From NCBI GenBank assembly GCA_036376245.1, contig DASVAS010000052.1, positions 62,001-126,000 on the forward strand: a DNA stretch of 64,000 nt. Reading direction: 5' to 3'. This stretch comes from DATARR01 sp036376245. GTDB taxonomy: Bacteria > Acidobacteriota > Thermoanaerobaculia > Multivoradales > UBA5704. The notes beneath the pieces were generated by a model, which had not been told where the DNA came from, did no database searches, and was given only the letters and a program-made list of their open reading frames with translations. A program made the position numbers and the translations under genes. This document shows positions 7,949 to 17,603 of this stretch, piece after piece. Every line of letters starts with the position of its first letter. Within the stretch, counting starts at the first letter, position 1.

Positions 7949-8542
7949 ATGTCCGATCGAAACCCCGTCCCGGCACGTGAAGCCGACCTCCAACAGGCCT
8001 TCGACCGTCAGGCCGGCAGCCTCGGGCTGCGTCTGGAGCCGGCTCCCGGCTCCGGCGCGGTCCGCTCCATCGGCGAGGCTTTCTTCTTCGGTACGACCGA
8101 GGACTACGACGTCCCGGAGGCGCCGCCCGCGGTCGGCGCCGCCGACGACGCGGAGATCCAGACGCTGCTGAACGAGGCCTTCGTCCTCACCCCGCAACAG
8201 CTCGCCGCGGATTGGCGGGACTACTACGCCGATCCCTTCCAGGCCGTGGGCGAATCCTGGACCACCCGGATGGACGACAAGAAGATCAAGAAATGGCTCA
8301 AGAGCCCCGAGCTGGCGCAATGGCTCCAGGACTTCCCGATCTTCACGCCCCGGCAGGTGCTGCTCTCGAACATCACCATCCTCTACCTCGGCAACGTCCG
8401 GGCCGTCGTCACCTACCACGTCCAGGAGACCTATCAGAACGCCACGGTTGCGGCCGGCAACGGCGCGGCCATCGTGATCAAGCTCGACGGGCTCGGCTGG
8501 CGCATTCTGGTGATCACCAAGATGGACCGCAGCCTGCCGTGA
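7949..8542 (+). CDS. Uncharacterised protein of the YcaO-TfuA cassette, NTF2-like C-terminal half
   Basis: 197 residues, ATG 7949 preceded by GAGGAGGG about 7 nt upstream. No confident family. The C-terminal half (about 125-193) has the alternating strand pattern of SnoaL/NTF2-like folds: ITILYLGNVRAVVTYHV, a loop, then AAIVIKLDGLGWRILVITKM. The N-terminal half is acidic and Pro/Ala-rich. The stop codon overlaps the GTG start of the YcaO gene (GTGA), so the three genes are translationally coupled. It could be the modified substrate, a recognition/carrier protein for the modification enzymes, or an unrelated folded partner. It does not have the leader/core layout of a classical short RiPP precursor. 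Confidence 0.7.
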   Translation: MSDRNPVPAREADLQQAFDRQAGSLGLRLEPAPGSGAVRSIGEAFFFGTTEDYDVPEAPPAVGAADDAEIQTLLNEAFVLTPQQLAADWRDYYADPFQAVGESWTTRMDDKKIKKWLKSPELAQWLQDFPIFTPRQVLLSNITILYLGNVRAVVTYHVQETYQNATVAAGNGAAIVIKLDGLGWRILVITKMDRSLP

Positions 8543-9672
8543 CCGGCGGCACGGCGAAGGGCTTCCGGCTGGGCACCCACCGGATCCGCGAGCCGGAGGA
8601 GACCTGGGAGCGGATCCGCGGCCTGCTGCCCCTCGCCGGCGTCAGCCGCGTGGCGGACGTGACCGCCCTGGACCGGATCGGCATTCCGGTCTGGCAGGCG
8701 GTCCGTCCCGCCAGCCGCAACCTCTCCGTCTCGCAAGGCAAGGGGGCGACGCCCGCCGCGGCCAAAGTCAGCGCGGCGATGGAGGCTCTGGAGCTGTGGC
8801 ACGCCGAAGACCTGTCGCGGCTGCCCCGCCTCGACATCTCGCTGCGGGAGATGCGCTCGGCCAGCGCCATCCCGCTGGAGTCCCTGCGCTGGTCCGCGCG
8901 AGCGCCCGCTCCCGACGGCGCCCGCATCCCCTGGGTGCCGGCCCGGGCGCCGCGCACGGGCGCTCGCGGCTGGCTCCCCCGCGCCATGCTGGAGCTGGAC
9001 TTCCGGGTCCCCCTCGGCCTCGCCATCCGGCCGTTCAACATCAGCTCCAACGGGCTGGCCTCGGGCAACTGCTGGGAGGAGGCCCTGCTCCACGCCATCT
9101 GCGAGCTGGTGGAACGCCACGGCGCCTGGCTGGCCCACCAGGAACCCGGGCGCGCAAGGATGGTGGATGCGGAGACGATCGGCGAGCCCGCGTGCCGGGA
9201 GATGGTGGAGCGCTTCCGCGCCGCCGGCCTGAAGCTGTCGATCCAGGACCTGACGTGGGAGGCCGGGCTGCCCGTCCTGCAGGTGGACGCCGTGGCCCCG
9301 GACATCGCGAACATCTGGCGCGGCTCCGGCTGCCACACCTCGCCGGCCGTGGCCCTCTCCCGCGCCCTGACCGAAGCGGCGCAATCCCGCCTGACGTTCA
9401 TCTCCGGCGCCCGGGACGACCTTCCCATGTTCGCGGCGGGCCACGGTCCCTTCGACGCCTTCGTCGAGCCCGGGGAAGGGCGGAGCTTCGCCGGGATCGC
9501 CGACGTCTCCACCGACTCCGTGGCGGACGACCTGGCGCGGGTCCTCGACCGGCTGGCGGCCATGGGCCTGGAGGTCTGGACCGTGGACCTCACCCGGGAG
9601 GAGATCGGCGTGCCGGTGGTCGCCGCCTTCATCCCCGGCCTGCGGGAGCTGCCCCATGGCGCGGCCCGCTGA
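8539..9672 (+). CDS. YcaO-domain ATP-dependent cyclodehydratase/thioamidation enzyme
   Basis: 377 residues from GTG 8539; the frame is open further upstream, but that part overlaps the preceding gene and has no YcaO homology. YcaO ATP-binding elements are visible: SVSQGKGATPAAAKVSAAME (residues about 59-78) with the E-x-x-E pair, EALLHAICELVERHGA (about 182-197), and a second acidic/Arg block ALSRALTEAAQSRLTF. The enzyme family activates a peptide amide with ATP; partnered with TfuA it installs thioamides (shown for McrA thioglycine in methanogens and in thioviridamide-type clusters). There is no C-terminal PxPxP tail, as expected for a non-azoline YcaO. It overlaps TfuA by 17 nt. Confidence 0.9.
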   Translation: MTGGTAKGFRLGTHRIREPEETWERIRGLLPLAGVSRVADVTALDRIGIPVWQAVRPASRNLSVSQGKGATPAAAKVSAAMEALELWHAEDLSRLPRLDISLREMRSASAIPLESLRWSARAPAPDGARIPWVPARAPRTGARGWLPRAMLELDFRVPLGLAIRPFNISSNGLASGNCWEEALLHAICELVERHGAWLAHQEPGRARMVDAETIGEPACREMVERFRAAGLKLSIQDLTWEAGLPVLQVDAVAPDIANIWRGSGCHTSPAVALSRALTEAAQSRLTFISGARDDLPMFAAGHGPFDAFVEPGEGRSFAGIADVSTDSVADDLARVLDRLAAMGLEVWTVDLTREEIGVPVVAAFIPGLRELPHGAAR

Positions 9673-11035
9673 GGCCGTCGTCTTCGCCGGCCCCACGCTG
9701 GCGGGCGAGGCGCTGCCGGACGGGTTCCAGCTCCGCCCGCCGGCCCGGCGCGGCGACGTGCTGGCGGCGCTTGCCGGCCGGCCGCGCGCGCTGGTCCTCC
9801 TCGACGGCTACTACTACACCGTGCCCGCCGTGACCCACAAGGAGCTGCTGTACGCCTTGGACGCCGGGGTGCGGGTGATCGGCGCGGCCAGCCTGGGAGC
9901 GCTACGGGCGGTGGAGCTGGGTCCCTGGGGGATGATCGGCGTTGGACGGGTGTTCGAGGCTTACCGCGACGGCGAGCTCGACGGCGACGACGAGGTAGCC
10001 CTCCTCCACGCATCCGCCGAATTCGGATACCGGCCCATGACCGTGGCGCTGGTGGAGGTGCGGGAGGCCCTGCGGGGGATCGCCGGCGGGGACGAGCTCG
10101 TGGCGGCGTTGAAGGCCCTGCCGTTCATGGACCGGACTCCGGCCCTGGTGCGGTCGCTGGCGCGGGAGCTCCTGGGCGAATCCGGAGCCGAGGTCCTGCG
10201 GAGCCGGATGGCCGGGCGCAGCGTCAAGCGGGAGGATGCTCGCCTCGCCCTGGCGCTGGCCGCGGAGGAGCCGGAGCCGGCCGCGCCCCGCAGGCGGACC
10301 TCGACCGGCTATCTGATCTCCTTCCAGGAAGCGGCGGTCCGCTGCCCGGACGGCCCGACGGTGCTCCACGCCTGGAACGTGGCCCAGGTCTTTCACCCCG
10401 AGGCCGCGGCCTTCGTGAGGGAAGTACGGCGCCGCTTCCTGCTGGCCGAGGCGGCGGAGCGGGCGGGAATCGAGCCCGAGCCCGGAGTCGTCGACGAGAC
10501 GGGGCGGCGGCTCCGCCGCCGGCACGAAGAGCTGCTGGGAGCGCCCTGCCTGCCCGGACCCGAGTACGCCGAGGAGGCCCGGCTGGAGGTCCTGGCGGCG
10601 GCGAGCGGCCCGGAGTCGCTGGCGGGCCTCGCCAAGAGCCTGGACCTGGAGGAAACGTCGGTGCTCGAACCCCTCTCCGCCCAACCCGGCCACGTCCCGG
10701 CCTGGGCCCTGGCCCGGGCGTTCTCCTTCACCCCGGCGTTCGGCCCGGCGGTGGCGGCGGCGGGAGCGGCCGAGGAGGTCCAGCGCTGCCATCTGCGCTG
10801 GTCGGGCGGAGCGCGGATCGTCCGCGAGGATCTCTGGCGGCTCGCCGCCGACCTGTGGGGATGCGCGATCGAAGAGGTGGCCGCCGCTGGCGAGGAGAGG
10901 GGGCTCTCCTCTTTCTACAACCTCGCCGACGGGCTGCGGGACGCCCTGGAGCTGGTGGCGGCGGCCGAGCGGCTGCCGGTGCCTGTCAACGACTGGCTGG
11001 TGTGGCGGGAGCGGGTGGTTGGGGCGGCCCTCTAG
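9656..11035 (+). CDS. TfuA-like protein, YcaO partner
   Basis: 459 residues, ATG 9656 inside the end of the YcaO gene. The N-terminal 200 residues are a clear TfuA core: VVFAGPTL at the start, then VIGAASLGALRAVEL, GMIGVGRVFEAYRDG and DDEVALLHA. TfuA proteins are proposed to deliver sulfide to the ATP-activated amide made by YcaO, giving thioamides. The C-terminal 250 residues are an extra, Ala/Arg/Glu-rich alpha-helical extension not needed in minimal TfuA proteins; its function is unknown, and peptide recognition is one possibility. Immediately 3' lies a 9-nt-periodic palindrome shared with the converging cytochrome gene. Confidence 0.9.
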   Translation: MARPAEAVVFAGPTLAGEALPDGFQLRPPARRGDVLAALAGRPRALVLLDGYYYTVPAVTHKELLYALDAGVRVIGAASLGALRAVELGPWGMIGVGRVFEAYRDGELDGDDEVALLHASAEFGYRPMTVALVEVREALRGIAGGDELVAALKALPFMDRTPALVRSLARELLGESGAEVLRSRMAGRSVKREDARLALALAAEEPEPAAPRRRTSTGYLISFQEAAVRCPDGPTVLHAWNVAQVFHPEAAAFVREVRRRFLLAEAAERAGIEPEPGVVDETGRRLRRRHEELLGAPCLPGPEYAEEARLEVLAAASGPESLAGLAKSLDLEETSVLEPLSAQPGHVPAWALARAFSFTPAFGPAVAAAGAAEEVQRCHLRWSGGARIVREDLWRLAADLWGCAIEEVAAAGEERGLSSFYNLADGLRDALELVAAAERLPVPVNDWLVWRERVVGAAL

Positions 11036-11141
11036 AAAGGACAGAAGGACACCAAGGACACCAGGGACCTCAAGGACGATGCAGGCGCCGTCCTTGGTGT
11101 CTTTGGTGTCCCTGGTGTCCCTGGTGTCCTTGGTGTCCTTT
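11036..11141. repeat. 9-nt-periodic palindrome, type I (ACC), copy 1
   Basis: The left arm 11036-11078 consists of AAGGACACC-like 9-mers; the right arm 11090-11141 is their complement (GTCCTTGGTGTC...). The two arms pair over about 45 bp around a roughly 11-nt centre. It fills the gap between the convergent tfuA-like gene (stop at 11035) and cytochrome gene (stop at 11149). It may be a bidirectional terminator or an mRNA 3'-end structure, although it lacks a U tract. It belongs to a family with copies at 22.2, 45.9, 56.7 and 59.8 kb. Confidence 0.8.
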
Positions 11142-11148
11142 ACCCGGA

Positions 11149-11721
11149 TCACCGGCTGGCCACCGCCCCCGGCGGCGCCGGTTCCGGCACCCGGTTGTGA
11201 ACCGGCGGGATCGTCCGCAGGTAGGCGTAGATCGACCGCAGATCCTCGTCCGTGAGGTTCTTCAGCGACCGCCAGGGCATCGGCGGCAGCACGGGGCGCG
11301 AAACCCCCATGTGCCGGCCGGTCCGCAGCGAGCTCACGAAGGTCTCCTCCGACCAGCTCCCGATGCCGGTGTTCTCGTCCGGCGTCAGGTTGGTGGCGTA
11401 GCTGATCCCCCAGGGACCCGTCCAGGCTGTCTGGTCCCAGGTCGCGGCGGCGATCCAGGGTCCGGAGAGGGCCGGGGGCGGCGGCAGCGGGTTCCCCTCG
11501 GGATGGCCGGCGAGCAGCATGGCGCCGTCCTCCTTCGGCCCTTGCGGCCCCGTCACCTTGGGCGAATGGCAGTCGCCGCAGCCCAGGCTCGCCACCAGGT
11601 AGCGCCCCCGCTCGGGATCCGCCGTTCCCGAGGCCTTCGCCGTGTCCGCGGCGCACCCTCCCAGAAGCAGGACCGGCAGGGCGAGGCCGGTCATGCGGAA
11701 AAGAAGCGAAGCGAATCTCAC
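11149..11721 (-). CDS. c-type cytochrome lipoprotein
   Basis: 190 residues from GTG 11721, with GGAG 8 nt upstream, directly after the stop of the preceding oxidoreductase. The signal peptide has a lipobox ending LLGGC with the lipid-anchored Cys23. A single haem-binding motif CGDCH lies at 48-52, a YATNLTPDENTGIG segment follows as in many small periplasmic cytochromes, and RPVLPPMPW around residue 145 offers the axial Met. The tail NLTDEDLRSIYAYLRTIPP is typical of this cytochrome c family. It forms an operon with the flavin oxidoreductase upstream and may accept electrons from it (inference). Confidence 0.85.
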   Translation of the reverse strand: MRFASLLFRMTGLALPVLLLGGCAADTAKASGTADPERGRYLVASLGCGDCHSPKVTGPQGPKEDGAMLLAGHPEGNPLPPPPALSGPWIAAATWDQTAWTGPWGISYATNLTPDENTGIGSWSEETFVSSLRTGRHMGVSRPVLPPMPWRSLKNLTDEDLRSIYAYLRTIPPVHNRVPEPAPPGAVASR

Positions 11722-13323
11722 CTACGGCTCTCCTTTCGGCGGACCCTCGGCGAGGAGCTGCTGGGCCACGATGTAGCCCGAGCCGCCGTTGACGCCGTGC
11801 CCGGGCCAGGTGGCCGCGCCCAGCATGAAGACGTTGGGGATGGCCGTCCGGTGGCTCGGCTGGCTCGGCAGCGGCCGGAAGATGTAGCTCTGCGACAGGT
11901 CGTGAGACCCGCCGTACGGATCGCCCGGCCCCTGGTTGGGGCTGAAGCGGGCGAGGTCCCCCGGGCTGATGCTGTGGCAGCCCAGGATGGCGCCCGGAAC
12001 GTTCGGGGCGTGCCGGCCGACGATCTCCAGGATGCGGTCGGTGAAGGCGCGCTTCACGTCCTCGGTCCAGGTGCCGTCGCCGGCGTCGATCTTCCCCGCC
12101 GCGTCCCCCTTGATCCGGGCCGGAACCTCCAGGATCTGGAGCCGCAGCGTCGCCTTGCCCAGGGGGGCGCGGGACGGATCGAGCTGCGTCGGGACGTCGA
12201 AGGAGATCGTGGGCTCCTTCGGAAGCAGTCCGCTCAGGGCCTCCTGCACGTGCTGGGTCAGGCCGGTGAGGCCGGGCGTCAGGTGGACCAGGCCGACGTT
12301 GTCCAGGCGGCCGTCCGCGAACCGCGGCGGCTCCGAGAGGGCGAGGTGGATCTGCACGCAGCCGCGGCCGTAGCGGTAGCGCGACGCCTCCCGCCGCAGG
12401 GGAGCCGGAACGTCGGCGTCGGCCAGCAGGCGCAGGTAGAGCTGGTCGGGATTGGTGGAGGCGACCACGGCCCGCTTGGCGAAGTACTCCTCGCCGGCCT
12501 CGGTGCGCACGCCTTCCGCCTCGCCGTGCTTGACCAGGATCTTCTCCACTCCCTCACCCGTGCGCACGACACCGCCATGGTCCTCGATCAGCCGGACCAG
12601 GGCGTCGGTGAGCTTGCCGGCGCCGCCCACGACGGTGGCCATGCCGCCGGCCATGATGGCGGCCAGGGTCATGGGGATCCAGAAGCCGCTGTTGGCGCCG
12701 TCCGGGGTGCGGCCGAGGTGCAGCACCCAGGGGGCGGCGAGGCCCTGGAAGACCTCGGAGCGGAAGCGCGCCTCCAGGACGTCGCGGGCCGGAATCAGGA
12801 ACTCGGAGGCGAAGGGCGAGGCGCCCGTGCCGTCGGGGTTGACCATCAGCCGGCGCAGGAACGGCTGCGCCGCGGACGAGGTGAGGTCGAGGCCGAAGAG
12901 GGGGAAGATGTCCGGAGCCACGGCGTTGAACTCCTCGAACATCTGCCCGAAGGCCGCGCCATCGCCGGGGGACAGCCGGTCGATCTCGGCCACGTTGGCC
13001 GCGAAGTCGCGGAAGAAGACGGACGAACGGCCGTCCGCCATGGAAACGCCCGTGGGTGTGTCGGTGTTGGCGTATTGGAAACCCCGCTCGCCCAGCTCCG
13101 CGCCGAGGTCGGCGTAGGCCTGCGAGGTGACGAACAGAGGTTGGGCGCTGGAGTAGACGTCGTGGCGGAATCCCGGGACGGTCAGCTCCTCGGTCCGCAC
13201 CAGTCCCCCGGGCCGGTCGTTCTTCTCCAGAACGAGCACGCTCCATCCCGCCCGGGCCAGATAAGCAGCGGCGATCAGAGCGTTGTGGCCGCTGCCGATA
13301 AAGACTGCATCGTATTTCTTCAA
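11722..13323 (-). CDS. FAD-dependent phytoene desaturase-like oxidoreductase (COG1233 type)
   Basis: 533 residues from TTG 13323, which has GGAGG 7 nt upstream. The N-terminal dinucleotide-binding motif is VFIGSGHNALIAAAYLARAG followed by VLVLEKNDRPGG. The C-terminal FAD contact is NVFMLGAATWPGHGVNGGSGY. This matches CrtI/phytoene dehydrogenase-related proteins, whose substrates range from carotenoids to retinoids and other isoprenoids. No phytoene synthase or other carotenoid gene is nearby, so the substrate is open. It is followed without a gap by a c-type cytochrome gene. Confidence 0.85.
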   Translation of the reverse strand: MKKYDAVFIGSGHNALIAAAYLARAGWSVLVLEKNDRPGGLVRTEELTVPGFRHDVYSSAQPLFVTSQAYADLGAELGERGFQYANTDTPTGVSMADGRSSVFFRDFAANVAEIDRLSPGDGAAFGQMFEEFNAVAPDIFPLFGLDLTSSAAQPFLRRLMVNPDGTGASPFASEFLIPARDVLEARFRSEVFQGLAAPWVLHLGRTPDGANSGFWIPMTLAAIMAGGMATVVGGAGKLTDALVRLIEDHGGVVRTGEGVEKILVKHGEAEGVRTEAGEEYFAKRAVVASTNPDQLYLRLLADADVPAPLRREASRYRYGRGCVQIHLALSEPPRFADGRLDNVGLVHLTPGLTGLTQHVQEALSGLLPKEPTISFDVPTQLDPSRAPLGKATLRLQILEVPARIKGDAAGKIDAGDGTWTEDVKRAFTDRILEIVGRHAPNVPGAILGCHSISPGDLARFSPNQGPGDPYGGSHDLSQSYIFRPLPSQPSHRTAIPNVFMLGAATWPGHGVNGGSGYIVAQQLLAEGPPKGEP

Positions 13324-13392
13324 AGCAAGTCCTCCTTGCGGTGCGGGAAGACGACCTTCCCGTCACGGCAAGGAACGACTTTGCAAGAGAAA

Positions 13393-13549
13393 GGCCCTCA
13401 CTCCCCGGCCCTCTCTCCCGACCCCTCCCTCCCACGCCACACCGGGAGAGAGGGAGAGGTTAGCCAGAAGAAGCAAGAAAAATGGGTGGGGGCGCCCTCT
13501 CCCGGTGTGGGTGGGAGGGAGGGGTCGGGAGAGGGTCGGGGTGAGGGCC
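13393..13549. repeat. CT/GA-rich long inverted repeat, copy 1
   Basis: The left arm 13393-13452 contains CCCTCACTCCCCGGCCCTCT and CCCGACCCCTCCCTCCCAC. The right arm 13491-13549 is its near-complement, ending GGGGTGAGGGCC. The spacer is about 38 nt. The left end lies 69 nt upstream of the oxidoreductase start and the right end 21 nt past the glyS stop codon. A closely related element is at 61688-61768. It looks like a mobile-type palindrome of intergenic DNA and may also end glyS transcription. Confidence 0.75.
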
Positions 13550-13570
13550 GGGCGGGCGGCGGGCGCCGCC

Positions 13571-15665
13571 CTACCCCGCCTTGGCCCGCGCCTCCGCCTT
13601 GTCCACCACCACCTCGGTGAGCTTCGCGGTGCGCGAAACCGTCCGCCCGATCGCCTGCAGCAGGGCGATGCGGTTCTTGCGGACCTTCTCGTCCTCGGCC
13701 ATCACCAGCACCTCGACGAAGAAACGGTCCAGCACGGGGGCGAGATCGGCGATGCGGCGGAGGCAGCGCTCGTAGTCGCCCGCCGCCGCGGCGGACTCGA
13801 CGTCGGAGCGCAGGCCCTGGAAGGCGGCGGCGAGGTCTTTCTCGGCCGGCTCGGCGAGGACGGCGTCGTCGAAGGGCTGCTCGGCGGCGTCCTTGACGAT
13901 GTTGGCGATGCGCTTGGCGGCCAGGACCACGGTGAGGAAGTCCGCCGACTCGCGCACCTTGTGCAGGGCGTCCACCCGGGCACGTAGGTCCGGTAGATTG
14001 GAGACCCCGACCGCCAGCGCCGCCTCGATCTCGTCGTAGGCGTAGCCGGCCAGCTCCAGGATGTAGCGGATACGGTCGTGCAGGAACGGCCGCAGGTCGT
14101 CCAGGATCTGCTCGGGTTTGCGCGTCAGGCGGTCGCCGTAGAGACGGGCGGCCTCGGCGGCGGCCTTCTCCAGATCGAGCGGCAGGCCTCCCTCCAGCGC
14201 GATGCGCACCACGCCCTGGGCGGCGCGGCGCAGGCCGAAGGGGTCCTTGCTGCCGGTGGGGATCAGGCCGAGGCCGAAGATGCCCACCAGCGTGTCGAGA
14301 CGGTCCGCCAGGCCCACGACCTGTCCGACACGGCCGCGGGGGATGCGGTCGTCCGTCGAAGCGGGCATGTACTGGTCGTAGACCGCCTGCCAGACGTCCT
14401 CGGGATGCCCCTCCTCGCGGGCGTAGATGCCGCCCACGATCCCCTGGAGGGAGGTGAACTCCTTCACCATCTCGGTGGCGAGGTCCACCTTGAGAAGGCG
14501 CGCGGCCTCCTCCGCCAGCGGCTTCTCGGCCGTCCAGCCGAGCTGGTCGCAGATCGCGCCGGCGAGGGCCACCAGACGCTCGGTCTTGGCGGCGTAGCTC
14601 CCCAGACGCTCGTGGAAGTTCAGGCGCGCGAGCTGCTCGGCGCGATGGGCGAGCCCGGCCTTGCGGTCCTCGCCGTAGAAGAAGCGGGCGTCCGCCAGGC
14701 GGGCGGCCACCACCCACTCGTTGCCGGAGCGGGCGCGGCCGATCGGGTCGTCCGGCCGGTCCATGACGGTGAGGAAGTAGGGCAGCAGCCGGCCGTTGCC
14801 ATTGGGCTCGGAAACCGTGAGGGCGCTCTGGTGGTCCCGCAGACTGGTGGAGAGCACTTCCGCCGGCAGCTCCAGGAACTCGTCCGCGAAGCGCCCCTCC
14901 ATCACGCCGGGGATCTCGCAGATGGCCGCCAGCTTGGTCAGCAGGGCGGGATCGTCCACCAGCCGGCCTCCCAGGGCCTCGGCGCGGGCACGCATGGTCT
15001 CGTGCAGCACGCGCTGCCGCTCCGTGGGACGGACCTCGACGTTGCGCTCGCCGAGCTGGCGGCGGTAGTCCTCCACGCCCGTGACGCGGAGCGTCTGCGG
15101 CGACAGGGTCGGATGCCCTTCGGTCTCGTCGCCCGCCGCGATGCCGAAGAAGTCGAACGGCACCACGTCGCCGTCGAGCAGGGAGACCACGCCGTGGACC
15201 GGGCGCACCCACGGCCCTTCGCCGCTCCCCCAGCGCATGGTCTTGGCCCAGGAGATGGCGGCGAGGACGCGCGGCACGATCTCGGCCAGCACGTCGCGGG
15301 TGGGCCGTCCCTCGATCTTCTTGGTGGCGGCGAGGTATTCGCCCTTGTCGGTCTGGACGCGGGCGATCTGGTCCGGCTCCAGGCCGGTGCGCTTGGCGAA
15401 GCCCAGGAGCGCCTGGGTGGGCGCGCCGTCGGGGCCGAAGGCGGCGCGCACGGGCGGTCCCATCACCTGCTCCTCGCGGTCGGGCTCGCGCTCCGGCAGT
15501 CCGGAGAGGATCAGCACCAGCCGGCGCGGCGTGAAGCCCGTCTCCACCTCGCGGGGACCGATCCCGCGGGCCATCAGCTCCTCGAACACCCGGGTGGCCA
15601 GCTCGCGCATCCCCGGCTCCAGCATGCGGGCCGGGATCTCCTCGGCCCTCACTTCTAAAAGATAC

Positions 15666-15679
<14 letters not shown>
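13571..15679 (-). CDS. glyS: Glycine--tRNA ligase beta subunit
   Basis: 702 residues from ATG 15679 (MPRGEYLLEVRAEEIPARML), preceded by GGAGG with 6-nt spacing; an upstream in-frame start at 15697 is less likely. The N-terminus LLEVRAEEIPARML and the internal GEYLAATKKIEGR and PVHGVVSLLDG are characteristic of the beta chain. The HD-like middle (SLQGIVGGIYAREEGH, then VGLADRLDTLVGIFG) and the C-terminal anticodon-binding helix bundle are full length. It forms the alpha2beta2 glycyl-tRNA synthetase with GlyQ. The start lies inside the end of glyQ (14-nt overlap). Confidence 0.97.
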
Positions 15680-16580
<901 letters not shown>

Positions 16581-16613
16581 GGGTCCCTCTGGTAGAGCGG
16601 GATAGCCTATCAG

Positions 16614-17366
16614 CTAAAGGTGCGCCAGCGTCCTCTGGATGACCTCGTAGCTGCGCAGCTCGTGCTGGAGGAAGTGGCGGCGCACCTGTGCGCAGAGGTC
16701 CTCCACCTGCCGTAGCGTCTCGAAGGACGGCGGGTGCGCGGCCAGCGCGGGCAGGCTCTCCCGGCCCATGCGGCGCAGCAGCTCGAGCGTCTCCGGCGCG
16801 ACCGCGAAGCCGCTGGGGCCGCCGCAGTCGAGGCAGAGCAGCGTCTCGCCGGAGCGTGGCAGCACGGCCCCCTCGGGAGGAAACGGGCCGCCGCAGGAGG
16901 GGCACGCGTGCGGCGCCGGAAACACCCCCGCCAGCCGCAGGGCCCAGGACTCGAAGTAGCGCGCCGCGAGGTCGCGCTCCACCCCCGCCAACAGGGCCTC
17001 GATCGTCGAGTCCAGAAGACGGTACAGGTAGTCCGACGCCTCCCCTTCCTGCGCGAGCTCCAGAAGGTGGTCGGCGAGGTAGCTGCCGAGCAGGATGCCC
17101 TCCAGGTCCACCTGGATCGGGTGGGCGGTACGGATCAGCTCCACCGTCGAGATGCGCCCGAGATCGCGCCCTTCCTTCTCGTACCAGGTGATCTCCGCCT
17201 TGGCCAGGGGCTGAAGTTGGCCGCCGAAGCGGCTGTGCTTCACCCGGGCGCCCTTCGCCACGCCCTTCTTCTTGCCGTGCTCGCGGGTGAGGAAGGTGAC
17301 GATGCGGTCGCGGTCGTGGAGGTCCCGGACGTCGAGGATCAGCGCCTCGGCGGTCACCAGAGCCAT
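16614..17366 (-). CDS. recO: DNA repair protein RecO
   Basis: 250 residues, ATG 17366. The N-terminal OB fold (EALILDVRDLHDRDRIVTFLTREHG...KGVAKGARV) is followed by an alpha-helical part and a zinc site formed by CPSCGG and CLDCGG. RecO loads RecA on SSB-coated DNA with RecR. The length and domain order are normal. It is the first gene of recO-glyQ-glyS, a common arrangement; era is encoded about 5 kb away on the same strand. Confidence 0.95.
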   Translation of the reverse strand: MALVTAEALILDVRDLHDRDRIVTFLTREHGKKKGVAKGARVKHSRFGGQLQPLAKAEITWYEKEGRDLGRISTVELIRTAHPIQVDLEGILLGSYLADHLLELAQEGEASDYLYRLLDSTIEALLAGVERDLAARYFESWALRLAGVFPAPHACPSCGGPFPPEGAVLPRSGETLLCLDCGGPSGFAVAPETLELLRRMGRESLPALAAHPPSFETLRQVEDLCAQVRRHFLQHELRSYEVIQRTLAHL

Positions 17367-17375
17367 AGGCCCATG

Positions 17376-17603
17376 CTAGCAGAAGGGGGAGAGGTGCTCG
17401 ATCCAAGTGAGCCCCAGGCCTTCGGCGCCGAGATCCGCAAGGTCCCGTTCGTGGAGAAGGCAGAAGGCGCAGGTGAAACCGAACTCCCAGCGCAGGCAGG
17501 GACGATAGTCCTGGTAGCCGTACCGGCCGGACTCTTCAGGCGGAGCGTGCCGCCGCTCAATTCTTCTGTCGGGTGGCAGCGTGCGGAGAGGAAGGATCTT
17601 CAT
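17376..17603 (-). pseudogene. Truncated HNH-nuclease-like gene
   Basis: 75 codons from ATG 17603. The peptide contains PPEESGRYGYQDYRPCLR, FGFTCAFCLLHE and GAEGLGLTWIEHL, which look like the N-terminal third of an HNH-type endonuclease: Cys-x-x-Cys zinc pair followed by the E-H pair of the beta-beta-alpha-metal fold. It then stops at TAG after SPFC, exactly where a full protein would continue into the second zinc Cys pair and the last His. The remainder is not present in any frame; recO begins 9 nt later. The start overlaps the end of the upstream membrane protein gene by 47 nt. It is most likely a deletion remnant; a short functional peptide cannot be excluded. Confidence 0.55.

Noticed and set aside
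11036..11141. Lys-Asp-Thr repeat peptide frames over the 9-nt palindromes
   Set aside because: The 9-nt period yields a 3-residue peptide repeat in every frame; the base pairing of the arms is the meaningful signal.
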